Source: Micrococcales bacterium 73-13 (GTDB taxonomy: Bacteria > Actinomycetota > Actinomycetes > Actinomycetales > Microbacteriaceae). From it: a DNA stretch of 39,067 bases. Position 1 is the first letter of the stretch, and each line of letters opens with the position of its first letter. The position numbers and the translations under genes are program-made. The stretch is taken from assembly GCA_001898855.1 (NCBI GenBank), contig MKVN01000045.1:1-39067 (forward strand), read 5' to 3'. A model generated the notes under the pieces. The model did no database searches and was not told where the DNA came from. It worked only from the letters and a program-made list of their open reading frames with translations. This document shows, piece by piece, positions 26,977 through 35,321 of the stretch.

Positions 26977-27018
26977 ATGGATTCCGTTGTCGTTTCCCAT
27001 CTTTGCCACGGAATCCGT
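26977..27018. promoter_or_regulatory. paired operator between the ALDH and Lrp genes
   Basis: Two copies of an 11-bp palindrome: ATGGATTCCGT (26977-26987, one mismatch) and ACGGAATCCGT (27008-27018, perfect), centres 31 bp apart or about three helical turns. Viewed together, GGATTCCGT and ACGGAATCC form a nine-base inverted repeat around 20 bases. The layout fits cooperative binding by the Lrp/AsnC protein encoded alongside. Confidence 0.65.
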
Positions 27019-27047
27019 TTGAGATCACGACGTTCACCTGTCAGGAT
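27019..27047 (+). promoter_or_regulatory. promoter of the Lrp gene, leaderless type
   Basis: TTGAGA (27019-27024), 17 bases, then CAGGAT (27042-27047), six bases before the ATG at 27054. The -10 lacks the leading T of the other leaderless boxes, but the spacing is the same and a -35 is visible. The operator abuts the -35. Confidence 0.45.
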
Positions 27048-27053
27048 GGCGGT

Positions 27054-27515
27054 ATGCCGCGCTCCCCCGCCGTGCTCGACGACATCGCGAAGTCGCTCGT
27101 CGAGCAGCTCCAGGCCGACGGCCGGCGCTCGTACGCTGACCTCGGCAAGGCGGTCGGGCTCTCCGAGGCCGCCGTGCGCCAGCGCGTGCAGCGGCTCATC
27201 GAGTCCGGCGTCGTGCAGATCGTCGGCGTGACCGACCCGACGCAGCTCGGCTTCACCCGGCAGGCGATGATCGGCGTGCGCGCGAGCGGCGACACCACCG
27301 AGCTCGCGCGGCGCATCTCCGAGCTGCGGGAGGTCGACTACGTCGTGCTGACGGCGGGCAGCTTCGACCTGCTCGCCGAGTGCGTGGTCGAGGACGACGA
27401 CGCGCTCATCGAGCTGCTCAACGCGAAGATCCGCCGGCTCGACGGCGTGCTCGGCACCGAGACCTTCGTCTACCTCCGCCTCGTCAAGCAGCGCTACGAC
27501 TGGGGCACCAGATGA
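27054..27515 (+). CDS. Lrp/AsnC family transcriptional regulator
   Basis: A 153-residue regulator with an N-terminal helix-turn-helix (RRSYADLGKAVGLSEAAVRQRVQRLIESGVV) and a C-terminal RAM ligand-binding domain (YVVLTAGSFDLLAECVVEDDDALIELLNAKIRRLDGV). Such proteins sense amino acids or amines and form octameric complexes on spaced operators. It is divergent from the aldehyde dehydrogenase and 56 bp upstream of the aminotransferase on its own strand, so it probably controls this catabolic cluster. The ATG at 27054 matches the homologous start (MPRSPAVLDDIAKSLV); a longer frame from 26910 is rejected. Confidence 0.93.
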   Translation: MPRSPAVLDDIAKSLVEQLQADGRRSYADLGKAVGLSEAAVRQRVQRLIESGVVQIVGVTDPTQLGFTRQAMIGVRASGDTTELARRISELREVDYVVLTAGSFDLLAECVVEDDDALIELLNAKIRRLDGVLGTETFVYLRLVKQRYDWGTR

Positions 27516-27571
27516 CCGTCCGCCGTTCCGAACCGATCCGCACGAGAGCAGCCGCCTAGGAGCTGATAGCC

Positions 27572-28960
27572 ATGTCCACGCCCGAAGAACTCAAGCAGCA
27601 GGCGAGGGACCACCTCTGGATGCACTTCTCCCGTCAGCAGGCGCTGGCGGACGGCACCGCCCCGCTCATCGTCCGCGGCGAGGGCCATCGCATCTGGGAC
27701 TCGGAGGGCCGGCGCTACTTCGACGGCATCTCGGGGCTGTTCACCGTCAACCTGGGCCACGGCCGGCGTCGCCTCGGGGAGGCTGCGGCCGCGCAGGCCG
27801 GCACGCTCGGCTACTTCCCGATCTGGGGCTATCTGCACCCGAACGCGGTCGAGCTCGCCGACCGGCTCGCCGACGAGGCGCCCGGCGACCTGAACCGGGT
27901 GTTCTTCACCACCGGCGGCGGCGAGGCCGTGGAGACCGCCTTCAAGCTCGCGAAGCAGTACTTCAAGCTGGTCGGCCGACCGCTCAAGCACAAGGTGATC
28001 TCACGCGCGATCGCGTACCACGGCACGCCGCAGGGCGCGCTCGCGATCACCGGGATCCCCGGCTACAAGGCGCCGTTCGAGCCGCTCGTGCCCGGCTCCG
28101 TCCGGGTCGCGAACACGAACTGGTACCGGCGCGACGAGGCCGGCTTCGCATGGGACGGCCGGGGCGACGAGGCCGAGGCCTTCGGCCGCTGGGCCGCCGA
28201 CCGGATCGAGCAGGCGATCCTGTTCGAGGGCCCGGAGACCGTCGCCGCCGTCTTCATCGAGCCGGTGCAGAACGGCGGCGGCTGCTTCGTGCCCCCGCCC
28301 GGCTACCTGCGCCGGGTGCGCGAGATCTGCGACGCGCACGAGGTGCTGCTGGTCGCCGACGAGACGATCACCGGCTTCGGCCGGATCGGCGAGACCTTCG
28401 CCTCGACCCGCTACGGCCTGACCCCGGACATCATCACCTGCGCCAAGGGCATGACCTCCGGCTACGCGCCGCTCGGCGCGGCGATCGTCAGCGACCGGCT
28501 GCACGAGCCGTTCGCGAGCGGCACCGCGACCTTCCTGCACGGCTTCACGTTCGGCGGCCACCCGCTGTCCACGGCGGTCGCGCTCGAGGCGCTGCGGATC
28601 TACGACGAGGAGGGGCTGAACGGCCGGGTGCGGGAGCTGTCTCCGGTGTTCCGCGCGACGCTCGAGCGGCTGCACGACCTGCCGATCGTCGGCGACGTGC
28701 GCGGCGACGGCTACTTCTTCGGCATCGAGCTGGTGAAGGACAAGGCGAGCCGGGAGACGTTCGACGACGCCGAGTCGGAGCGGCTGCTGCGCGGCTTCCT
28801 GTCGAAGGCGCTCTGGGACGCCGGGCTCTACTGCCGCTCCGACGACCGCGGCGACCCGGTGGTCCAGGTCGCGCCGCCGCTGACCTGCGGCCCGGACGAG
28901 TTCGACGAGATCGAGGGCATCCTGCGCGCGGTGCTCACCGAGGCCTGGTCCCGCCTCTAG
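27572..28960 (+). CDS. class III omega-aminotransferase (putrescine/beta-alanine type)
   Basis: A 462-residue PLP enzyme. The PLP lysine is residue 292 (IITCAKGMTSGYAPLGA). Other motifs are FTTGGGEAVETAFKLAKQY, ISRAIAYHGTPQGALAITG and LLVADETITGFGRIG. The pattern matches the omega-amino acid:pyruvate and putrescine:pyruvate aminotransferases (SpuC-like), which move a terminal amino group to pyruvate. Polyamine substrate is inferred from the pot importer and the amine oxidase next door. The ATG at 27572 has AGGAG about ten bases upstream. Its stop overlaps the next start (TAGTG). Confidence 0.92.
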   Translation: MSTPEELKQQARDHLWMHFSRQQALADGTAPLIVRGEGHRIWDSEGRRYFDGISGLFTVNLGHGRRRLGEAAAAQAGTLGYFPIWGYLHPNAVELADRLADEAPGDLNRVFFTTGGGEAVETAFKLAKQYFKLVGRPLKHKVISRAIAYHGTPQGALAITGIPGYKAPFEPLVPGSVRVANTNWYRRDEAGFAWDGRGDEAEAFGRWAADRIEQAILFEGPETVAAVFIEPVQNGGGCFVPPPGYLRRVREICDAHEVLLVADETITGFGRIGETFASTRYGLTPDIITCAKGMTSGYAPLGAAIVSDRLHEPFASGTATFLHGFTFGGHPLSTAVALEALRIYDEEGLNGRVRELSPVFRATLERLHDLPIVGDVRGDGYFFGIELVKDKASRETFDDAESERLLRGFLSKALWDAGLYCRSDDRGDPVVQVAPPLTCGPDEFDEIEGILRAVLTEAWSRL

Positions 28961-30408
28961 TGGCCGCCGCGGTGCGGGAGCCGAGCAGCGCCGGGGAGGC
29001 GTTCCGGAGCCTCTCCTTCTGGCACGACAGCTGCGGCGACGACCTGACCCCGCGTCCGCCGCTGCCCGGCGACGCGGACGTGGACGTCGCGATCGTCGGC
29101 GGCGGCCTCACCGGCCTGTGGACGGCCTGGTACCTGCTGCAGCGCGAGCCGGACGCGCGGATCGCGATCCTGGAGCGCGAGATCGCGGGCTTCGGGGCCT
29201 CCGGCCGCAACGGCGGCTGGTGCTCGGCGCTCTTCCCGCAGTCGACCGCGGCCCTCGCCCGGCGGCACGGACGCGACGCGGCGATGCGGATGCGCCGGGC
29301 TATGGTCGACGCGGTCGACGAGGTGGCCAGAGCCGGGGAGGCGGCCGGCGTCGCGTTCGACTACGCGAAGGGCGGCACGGTGACGTTCGCCCGGAACCGC
29401 GCGCAGCTGCGGGCCGCCGAGGCCAAGGTCGCGGCCGCCGAGGCCTACGGCGTCGACGCGCTCGAGCTGTGGGGGCCGGAGCGGGTGCGGGCCGCGGGGA
29501 CGGCGCGCGCGACGCCGGCGCTCGGCGCCGCGTTCGACCCCGCCTGCGCGCGCATCCACCCGGCGAGGCTCGTCCGCGGCCTCGCCCGGGCGCTCGAGGC
29601 GCGCGGCGTCGCGATCCACGAGCGGACGCGGGTGCGCTCCTGGTCCGGCGCCGCCTCCGGTCCCACGGCCCCGCCCGGCACCCGGCGCGCGACCGTCGTC
29701 ACCGACCGCGGCCGGGTGCGCGCCGACCGCGTCGTGCTGGCGACCGAAGGCTACGGCCCGACGCTCGGCGCGACGCATCGCCGGCAGCTGCCGATGTACT
29801 CGCTGATGATCGCGACCGAGCCGCTGCCGGCCGCGGTCTGGGACGAGATCGGCATCGCGCACGGGCAGACCTTCGCCGATCATCGGCACCTCGTCGTCTA
29901 CGGGCAGCGCACCGCGGACGACCGCCTCGCCTTCGGCGGGCGCGGCGCGCCGTACCACCTCGGCTCGGCGATCCGCGACCGCTACGACCGGGTGCCCCGG
30001 GTGTTCCGGCACCTCCGGGCGGCGCTGCGCGAGCTGTTCCCGCAGCTGCCGCCGTTCGAGACGACGCACGCCTGGGGCGGCCCGCTCGGCGTGCCGCGGG
30101 ACTGGCACCCGCACGTCGCCTTCGACGCCGTGTCGGGGATCGCCGACGCCGGCGGCTACGTCGGGGACGGCCTGTCGACGACGAACCTCGCCGGGCGCAC
30201 GCTCGCCGACCTGCTGAGCGGCACCGAGTCCGAGCTGACCGGACTGCCCTGGGTCGGCCACCGCTCGCCCGACTGGGAGGTCGAGCCGCTGCGCTGGGCG
30301 GCGGCGAACGCGGGCACCCTCGCGATGGGCCTCGCCGACCGCGAGGAGCGGCTGACCGGCCGGCCGTCCCGGATCGCGCGGCTGGTCGCCCCGCTCATCG
30401 GGGGCTGA
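28960..30408 (+). CDS. FAD-dependent amine oxidoreductase (PuuB/DAO family)
   Basis: A 482-residue flavoenzyme of the D-amino acid oxidase superfamily. The FAD-binding Rossmann motif is VDVAIVGGGLTGLWTAWYLLQREPDARIAILERE, followed by GFGASGRNGGWCSALFPQS. The C-terminal FAD contacts include HAWGGPLGVPRDWHPHVAFD and GGYVGDGLSTTNLAGRTLADL. This plan matches gamma-glutamylputrescine oxidase and related amine oxidases. No gamma-glutamylputrescine synthetase is in the window, so the true amine substrate is open. The GTG start overlaps the aminotransferase stop (TAGTG), which implies coupling. Confidence 0.88.
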   Translation: MAAAVREPSSAGEAFRSLSFWHDSCGDDLTPRPPLPGDADVDVAIVGGGLTGLWTAWYLLQREPDARIAILEREIAGFGASGRNGGWCSALFPQSTAALARRHGRDAAMRMRRAMVDAVDEVARAGEAAGVAFDYAKGGTVTFARNRAQLRAAEAKVAAAEAYGVDALELWGPERVRAAGTARATPALGAAFDPACARIHPARLVRGLARALEARGVAIHERTRVRSWSGAASGPTAPPGTRRATVVTDRGRVRADRVVLATEGYGPTLGATHRRQLPMYSLMIATEPLPAAVWDEIGIAHGQTFADHRHLVVYGQRTADDRLAFGGRGAPYHLGSAIRDRYDRVPRVFRHLRAALRELFPQLPPFETTHAWGGPLGVPRDWHPHVAFDAVSGIADAGGYVGDGLSTTNLAGRTLADLLSGTESELTGLPWVGHRSPDWEVEPLRWAAANAGTLAMGLADREERLTGRPSRIARLVAPLIGG

Positions 30409-30424
30409 CGCGCCGCCGGTCGGC

Positions 30425-31414
30425 TCAGGCGAGCGCCGGGACGACCTCGCGCTCGAAGAGCTCGACGCCGGAGCGGTCGTAGGCCGACTCGGCAAAGTAG
30501 ACGATCGCGTACGCCAGCCCGGCCGACTCGCGCTCGCGCAGCGCCGCCACGATCTGCTCCGGCGTGCCCCGCAGCTGCGGGTTGGCCGGGTTGCCGGCGT
30601 ATCTCCGCGCGCGCTCGGGCCCGACCCGCTCGGCGAGGCGCGCGACCCAGTCCTCGAACCGCTGCTCGGCGGCGGCCTCGGTCTCGCCGATGAACACGCC
30701 GAAGTTCGACGAGCGCGTGATCGCCTCGAACGAGGTGCCGAGCGCCGCGCAGTGCGCGCGCAGCGCCTCGCTCTTGCGGTGCCACTCGTCGAGGTCGCCG
30801 GCGCCGAAGTTCGTGTACCGCGCGTACTGCGCCGCGATCTTCAGCGTCACCTGCTCCCCGCCGCCGGCGACCCAGATCGGGATGCCGCCCGGCTGCACCG
30901 GCAGCGGACGGACGATCGCGCCGTCCACCTGGTAGTACCGCCCGTCGAGCGTCGCGACGCCCTGCTGCCACGCCTGGCGGAAGATCTCGACGCCCTCGCG
31001 CAGCCGCCCGAGCCGCTCGCGCACCTCCGGGAACCCGTAGCCGTAGGCGCGCCACTCGTGCTCGTACCAGCCGCCGCCGATGCCCATCTCGACGCGCCCG
31101 CCGGAGACGTGGTCGACCGTGGCCGCGACCTTCGCGAGGTAGGCGGGGTCCCGGTAGCTCATGCAGGTGCACATCTGCCCGAGCCGGATGCGCTCGGTCG
31201 AGGCGGCGAACGCGCTCATCAGCGTCCAGGCCTCGTGCGTCGACTCCTCGGTCGGCACCGGCACGGTGTGGAAGTGGTCGTAGACCCACAGCGACTCCCA
31301 CGGGCCGGCGTCGGCCTGCTGCGCGAGCCGGCGCATGGTGGGCCAGTCGTCCTCGGGATCGATGCCGACGAGGTCGAGCCGCCAGCCCTGCGGGATGAAG
31401 ATGCCGAATCGCAT
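30425..31414 (-). CDS. LLM class (F420-type) oxidoreductase
   Basis: A 329-residue luciferase-like TIM-barrel flavin or F420 oxidoreductase. Typical stretches: MRFGIFIPQGWRLDLVG, ADAGPWESLWVYDHFHTVPVP, STERIRLGQMCTCMSYRDPAYLAKVAATVDHVSGGRVEMGIGGGWYEHEWRAYG and IPIWVAGGGEQVTLKIAAQYA. The GWYEHEW motif is common in F420-dependent members of actinobacteria. The substrate is unknown. The ATG at 31414 has TAGGGT six bases upstream. It converges with the amine oxidase gene. Confidence 0.9.
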   Translation of the reverse strand: MRFGIFIPQGWRLDLVGIDPEDDWPTMRRLAQQADAGPWESLWVYDHFHTVPVPTEESTHEAWTLMSAFAASTERIRLGQMCTCMSYRDPAYLAKVAATVDHVSGGRVEMGIGGGWYEHEWRAYGYGFPEVRERLGRLREGVEIFRQAWQQGVATLDGRYYQVDGAIVRPLPVQPGGIPIWVAGGGEQVTLKIAAQYARYTNFGAGDLDEWHRKSEALRAHCAALGTSFEAITRSSNFGVFIGETEAAAEQRFEDWVARLAERVGPERARRYAGNPANPQLRGTPEQIVAALRERESAGLAYAIVYFAESAYDRSGVELFEREVVPALA

Positions 31415-31420
31415 GGGGTC

Positions 31421-31426
31421 ACCCTA
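31421..31426 (-). promoter_or_regulatory. -10 box TAGGGT, leaderless start
   Basis: On the minus strand TAGGGT, then GACCCC, then the ATG at 31414. Identical box and spacing to the gene at 6308. Confidence 0.55.
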
Positions 31427-31431
31427 TCCCC

Positions 31432-31446
31432 GCGCCGTCACGGCGC
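31432..31446 (-). terminator. hairpin after the ABC exporter operon
   Basis: GCGCCG-TCA-CGGCGC is a perfect six-pair stem with a three-base loop, 33 bases past the stop of the second exporter gene and just before the LLM promoter. No T-run follows, so intrinsic termination is only possible. Confidence 0.4.
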
Positions 31447-31478
31447 TCACCCGGCTGCCGCCCGGACCGCGTGCCTCC

Positions 31479-33458
31479 TCAGGTCTCGTCGAGCGCCCCC
31501 GCGAACTGCGAGCGGTACAGCCGGGCGTAGGCGCCGTCGGCCGCGAGCAGCTGCGCGTGGTCGCCCTGCTCGACGATCCGGCCCGACTCCATCACCAGGA
31601 TGAGGTGCGCGTCGCGGATGGTGGAGAGCCGGTGCGCGATCACGAACGCCGTGCGGTCGGTGCGCAGCTGCGCCATCGCGTGCTGGATGAGCAGCTCGGT
31701 CCTGGTGTCCACCGAGGACGTCGCCTCGTCGAGGATCAGCACGCGCGGGTCCGCGAGCACCGCGCGGGCGATCGTGATGAGCTGCTTCTGGCCGGCGCTG
31801 ACATTGTCGCCCTCGTCGGCGAGCACCGTGTCGTAGCCGTCCGGCAGCGAGGCGACGAAACGGTCGACGTACGCCGCCCGCGCCGCGGCGAGCACCTCCT
31901 CGTCGGTGGCGTCCGGACGGCCGTAGCGGATGTTCTCCCGGATCGTGCCGGCGAACAGCCAGGTGTCCTGCAGCACCATGCCGGTGCGCCCGCGGAGGTC
32001 ATCCCTGGTCATCGCCGCGGTGTCCACCCCGCCGAGCGTGATCCGCCCGTCGGTGACCTCGTAGAAGCGCATCAGCAGGTTCACCAGCGTCGTCTTGCCC
32101 GCGCCGGTCGGCCCGACGATCGCGACCGTGTGGCCCGGCTCCGCCGTCAGCGAGAGGTCGCGGATGAGCGGCTTCTCCGGGTCGTAGTCGAAGTCGACGC
32201 GCTCGAACGCGAGGTCCGCCGCGTCCGCGCCGGGCGAGAGCGGAGCGACCGGGTCGGGGCGCTGCTCCTCGGCGTCCATCAGCTCGAACACCCGCTCGGC
32301 CGAGGCGACCCCGGACTGCAGCAGGTTCGCCATCGAGCCGAGCTGGGACAGCGGCTGGCCGAGCTGGCGGGAGTACTGGATGAACGCCTGCACGCCGCCG
32401 AGGCTCATCGTCCCGCCCGCGACGAACACGCCGCCGACCACCGCGATCACGACGTAGACCAGGTTCCCGACGAACATCGTCGCCGGCATGATGATGCCGC
32501 TGACGAACTGCGCGCCGAACGAGGCCCGGTACATCGCCTCGTTCTCCTCCCGGAAGCGCTCGACCACCTCGCGCTGCCGGCCGAACACCTTCACCAGCGC
32601 GTGCCCGGTGTAGGCCTCCTCGATCTGCGCGTTCAGCCGGCCGGTGCGGGTCCACTGCGCGACGAACATCGGCTGCGAGCGCTTCGCGATGAGCATCGCG
32701 ACGACCGCGGTCAGCGGCACCGTCACGAGCGAGATGAGCGCGAGCACCCAGGAGATGGAGAACATCATGATGAGCACGCCGACGACCATCAGCAGCGAGT
32801 TGAGCAGCTGGGAGAGGGTCTGGTTCAGGCTCTGCTGGACGTTGTCGACGTCGTTGGTGACGCGGCTGAGCAGCTCGCCGCGGGGCATGCCGTCGAAGTA
32901 CTTCAGCGGCAGTCGGTGCAGCTTCTCCTCGACCTCCTCGCGGAGCCGGTAGACGACGCGCTGGATGACCTCGTTCAGGATGAGCGCCTGCACCCAGCCG
33001 AGCACGGAGCCGAACACGTAGACGCCGAGCGCGAGCAGCAGCCAGGTGCGCAGCGCCTCGAAGTCGATGCCGTAGCCCGGGTTCAGGTCCATCGCCGCGA
33101 CCATGTCGGCGAGCTGGCCCTGCCCGCCGGCGCGCATCGACTCGATGAGCTGCTCCTTGGTCGTGCCCGCCGGGATCTGCGCCGAGACGGCGCCGGAGAA
33201 GATGACGTTCGTCGCCTCCCCGAGCAGCTTCGGACCGGTGACCATGAGCGCCGTGCTGACGGCCGCGAGCAGCACCGTGACGCCGATCGCCAGCCGGTGC
33301 GGACGCAGCCTCGACAGCAGGCGCCGCGCCGACGGCCAGAACGTCATCGCCTTCTCGGCGGGCATCCCCATGCCGCCGAACGGCCCGGGGCCGGCGCTGC
33401 GACGGCCGGCCTGGATGGTGCGGGAGGACGCGCCCGAGGCGGGCCGGTCGGCGCTCAT
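31479..33458 (-). CDS. heterodimeric ABC exporter, subunit with consensus Walker B
   Basis: A 659-residue half-transporter: a 50-residue Gly/Pro-rich N-terminal extension, six helices (about 55-385), then an NBD. Walker A is IVGPTGAGKTTLVNLLMRF and Walker B LILDEATSSVD, with catalytic Glu. The ABC signature is degenerate (NVSAGQKQLI instead of LSGGQ). The H-loop is IAHRLSTIRDA. Together with the upstream subunit this reproduces the asymmetric TM287/288 or BmrCD design, one active and one degenerate ATP site. Probably multidrug or lipid-linked export. ATG at 33458 overlaps the preceding stop (ATGA) and has GAGGAGG upstream. Confidence 0.92.
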   Translation of the reverse strand: MSADRPASGASSRTIQAGRRSAGPGPFGGMGMPAEKAMTFWPSARRLLSRLRPHRLAIGVTVLLAAVSTALMVTGPKLLGEATNVIFSGAVSAQIPAGTTKEQLIESMRAGGQGQLADMVAAMDLNPGYGIDFEALRTWLLLALGVYVFGSVLGWVQALILNEVIQRVVYRLREEVEEKLHRLPLKYFDGMPRGELLSRVTNDVDNVQQSLNQTLSQLLNSLLMVVGVLIMMFSISWVLALISLVTVPLTAVVAMLIAKRSQPMFVAQWTRTGRLNAQIEEAYTGHALVKVFGRQREVVERFREENEAMYRASFGAQFVSGIIMPATMFVGNLVYVVIAVVGGVFVAGGTMSLGGVQAFIQYSRQLGQPLSQLGSMANLLQSGVASAERVFELMDAEEQRPDPVAPLSPGADAADLAFERVDFDYDPEKPLIRDLSLTAEPGHTVAIVGPTGAGKTTLVNLLMRFYEVTDGRITLGGVDTAAMTRDDLRGRTGMVLQDTWLFAGTIRENIRYGRPDATDEEVLAAARAAYVDRFVASLPDGYDTVLADEGDNVSAGQKQLITIARAVLADPRVLILDEATSSVDTRTELLIQHAMAQLRTDRTAFVIAHRLSTIRDAHLILVMESGRIVEQGDHAQLLAADGAYARLYRSQFAGALDET

Positions 33459-35194
33459 GCCGCCTCCTCGTCCACGCGCAGCTGACTGTCGACGATCTCG
33501 CGATACGTCTCGCTCGACTCGAGGAGCTCCTCGTGCGTCCCGCGCGCGACGATGCGGCCGTCGTCGACGACGAGGATCTCGTCGGCGTCGAGGATGGTGG
33601 ACACCCGCTGCGCGACGACGATGCGCGTCACGTCCGCCTCGGCGACCGCGAGCGCGGCCCGCAGCCGCGCGTCGGTCGCGGTGTCCAGCGCGCTGAACGA
33701 ATCGTCGAAGACCAGCACCGGGGCGCGCTTGACGAGCGCCCGCGCGATCGCGAGGCGCTGCCGCTGGCCGCCGGACACGTTCGTCCCGCCCTGCGCGATC
33801 GGCGAGTCCAGGCCCTCCGGCATCGCGCGGACGAAGTCCTCCGCCTGCGCGGTGCGCAGCGCCGCCCACAGCTCCTCGTCGGTCGCGTCCGGCTTGCCGA
33901 AGCGCAGGTTCGAGGCGACCGTGCCGGAGAACAGGTAGGCGCGCTGCGGGACCAGCCCGACGCGCCCCCAGAGCAGGTCGGGGTCGATCTCGCGCACGTC
34001 GACGCCGTCGATCAGCACGGCGCCGCCGGTCGCGTCGAAGAGCCGCGGGACGAGGCCGACCAGCGTCGTCTTGCCGGAGCCGGTGCTGCCGATGATCGCC
34101 GTCGTGGTGCCGGGCCGCGCGCGGAACGAGATGCCGGAGAGCACCGGCTCCTCGGCGCCCGGGTAGCGGAACTCGACGTCGCGGAACTCGACCGAGCCCT
34201 CGCCGCTCAGCTCCTTCACCGGAGCGCTCGGCGGCACGACGCTGCTCTCGGTGTCGAGCACCTCGCCGATGCGCTCGGCGGCGACGGCCGCGCGCGGCAC
34301 CATCATCGACATCATCACGGCCATCATCACGGCCATCAGGATCTGGATGAGGTACTGCAGGAAGGCGGTGAGCGCGCCGATCTGGGTGGTCCCCGCGTCG
34401 ACCCCGGCGGCGCCGAACCAGAGCACCGCGACCGAGGTGCCGTTCATCATGAGCATCACCAGCGGGAAGACGATCGCGAACAGCCGGCCGACCCGCAGCG
34501 CGGTGTCCGCGAGCTCCGCGTTCGCGACGGCGAAGCGCTCGGCCTCGTGCCGCTCGCGGACGAAGGCGCGGATCACCCGAATGCCGGTCAGCTGCTCCCG
34601 GAGGATCCGGTTGACGCTGTCGATGCGGCTCTGCATGCGGCGGAACTGCGGCACCATGCGCACGACGATGAAGCCGATCACCACCAGCAGCACCGGCACG
34701 GCGACCGCCATCAGCCAGGAGAGGCCGACGTCCTGCTGCAGCGCCATGATGATGCCGCCGATCGCGGTGATCGGGGCGGAGATGATCAGCGCCATGAACA
34801 TGAAGACGAGCATCTGGATCTGCTGCACGTCGTTCGTCGTCCGGGTGATCAGGCTCGGCGCGCCGAAGCGCCCGACCTCCCGCTCGGAGAACTCGGCGAC
34901 CCGGACGAAGATCCGCTCGCGCATGTCGCGTCCGAGCCGCATGGCGGCGCCGGCGCCGAACCACACCGCCGCGATCGCCGCGGCGATCTGCACCAGCGTC
35001 CCGCCGAGCATGATCGCGCCGATCGTCAGGATGCGGCCGATGTCGCCCTTGGCGATGCCGTTGTCGATGATGTCGGCGTTCAGGCTGGGCAGCAGCAGGT
35101 TGGCGATCGCCTGCACGAGCTGGAACACGACGACGCCGACCACGAGCCCGGCGTAGGGGCGCAGGAAGCGCGTGATGATGCGGATGAGCCTCAC
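33455..35194 (-). CDS. heterodimeric ABC exporter, subunit with degenerate Walker B
   Basis: A 579-residue half-transporter with six helices (about 15-310) and an NBD. Walker A is IIGSTGSGKTTLVGLVPRLF, the signature is consensus (NVSGGQRQRLAIARAL), and Walker B is VLVFDDSFSALD, with Asp in place of the catalytic Glu. The H-loop is usual histidine-free: VAQRVSTILDA has Gln where His is expected. This subunit therefore contributes the non-hydrolysing half of one site, complementary to its partner. The GTG at 35194 overlaps an upstream open frame's stop (GTGA). AAGGA lies nine bases upstream. Divergent from ogt. Confidence 0.92.
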   Translation of the reverse strand: MRLIRIITRFLRPYAGLVVGVVVFQLVQAIANLLLPSLNADIIDNGIAKGDIGRILTIGAIMLGGTLVQIAAAIAAVWFGAGAAMRLGRDMRERIFVRVAEFSEREVGRFGAPSLITRTTNDVQQIQMLVFMFMALIISAPITAIGGIIMALQQDVGLSWLMAVAVPVLLVVIGFIVVRMVPQFRRMQSRIDSVNRILREQLTGIRVIRAFVRERHEAERFAVANAELADTALRVGRLFAIVFPLVMLMMNGTSVAVLWFGAAGVDAGTTQIGALTAFLQYLIQILMAVMMAVMMSMMVPRAAVAAERIGEVLDTESSVVPPSAPVKELSGEGSVEFRDVEFRYPGAEEPVLSGISFRARPGTTTAIIGSTGSGKTTLVGLVPRLFDATGGAVLIDGVDVREIDPDLLWGRVGLVPQRAYLFSGTVASNLRFGKPDATDEELWAALRTAQAEDFVRAMPEGLDSPIAQGGTNVSGGQRQRLAIARALVKRAPVLVFDDSFSALDTATDARLRAALAVAEADVTRIVVAQRVSTILDADEILVVDDGRIVARGTHEELLESSETYREIVDSQLRVDEEAA

Positions 35195-35314
35195 TCGGAA
35201 GATCCTTGCATCAGGTCAACCACCTCGTCGACGCGTTCGCCCTGGGCGTAGCGATCCTCCTCGGCGGCGCCCCGGGCTCGGACGGCCTCCCGTGTCGGAG
35301 GCGCCCGGTAGCGT
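35195..35314 (-). other. startless open frame ending at the exporter start
   Basis: On the minus strand a frame ending at the GTGA overlap reads ...REAVRARGAAEEDRYAQGE, then RVDEVVDLMQGSSE, then stop. It stays open into the ogt gene but has no start codon except a late GTG and ATG (MQGSSE). It may be a coupling leader peptide or the relic of an upstream gene, such as a regulator, lost when ogt came to lie here. It could also be chance. Confidence 0.3.
35309..35314 (+). promoter_or_regulatory. -10 box TAGCGT of the ogt-tag operon
   Basis: TAGCGT lies seven bases before the ogt ATG, one base more than at the other leaderless genes. A dyad GCCTCC-CGTGTC-GGAGGC (35285-35302) overlaps the -35 area and could be an operator. 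Confidence 0.45.
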
Positions 35315-35321
35315 CGTCGGC

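Noticed and set aside
26912-27037. Upstream extensions of the aldehyde dehydrogenase and Lrp genes
   Set aside because: Both longer frames run through the divergent operator region. The internal starts have a Shine-Dalgarno or a promoter box and match homologues.
30409-31478. A toxin-antitoxin or defence module
   Set aside because: No small gene pair, nuclease, reverse transcriptase or defence-type domain is visible here or elsewhere in the window.
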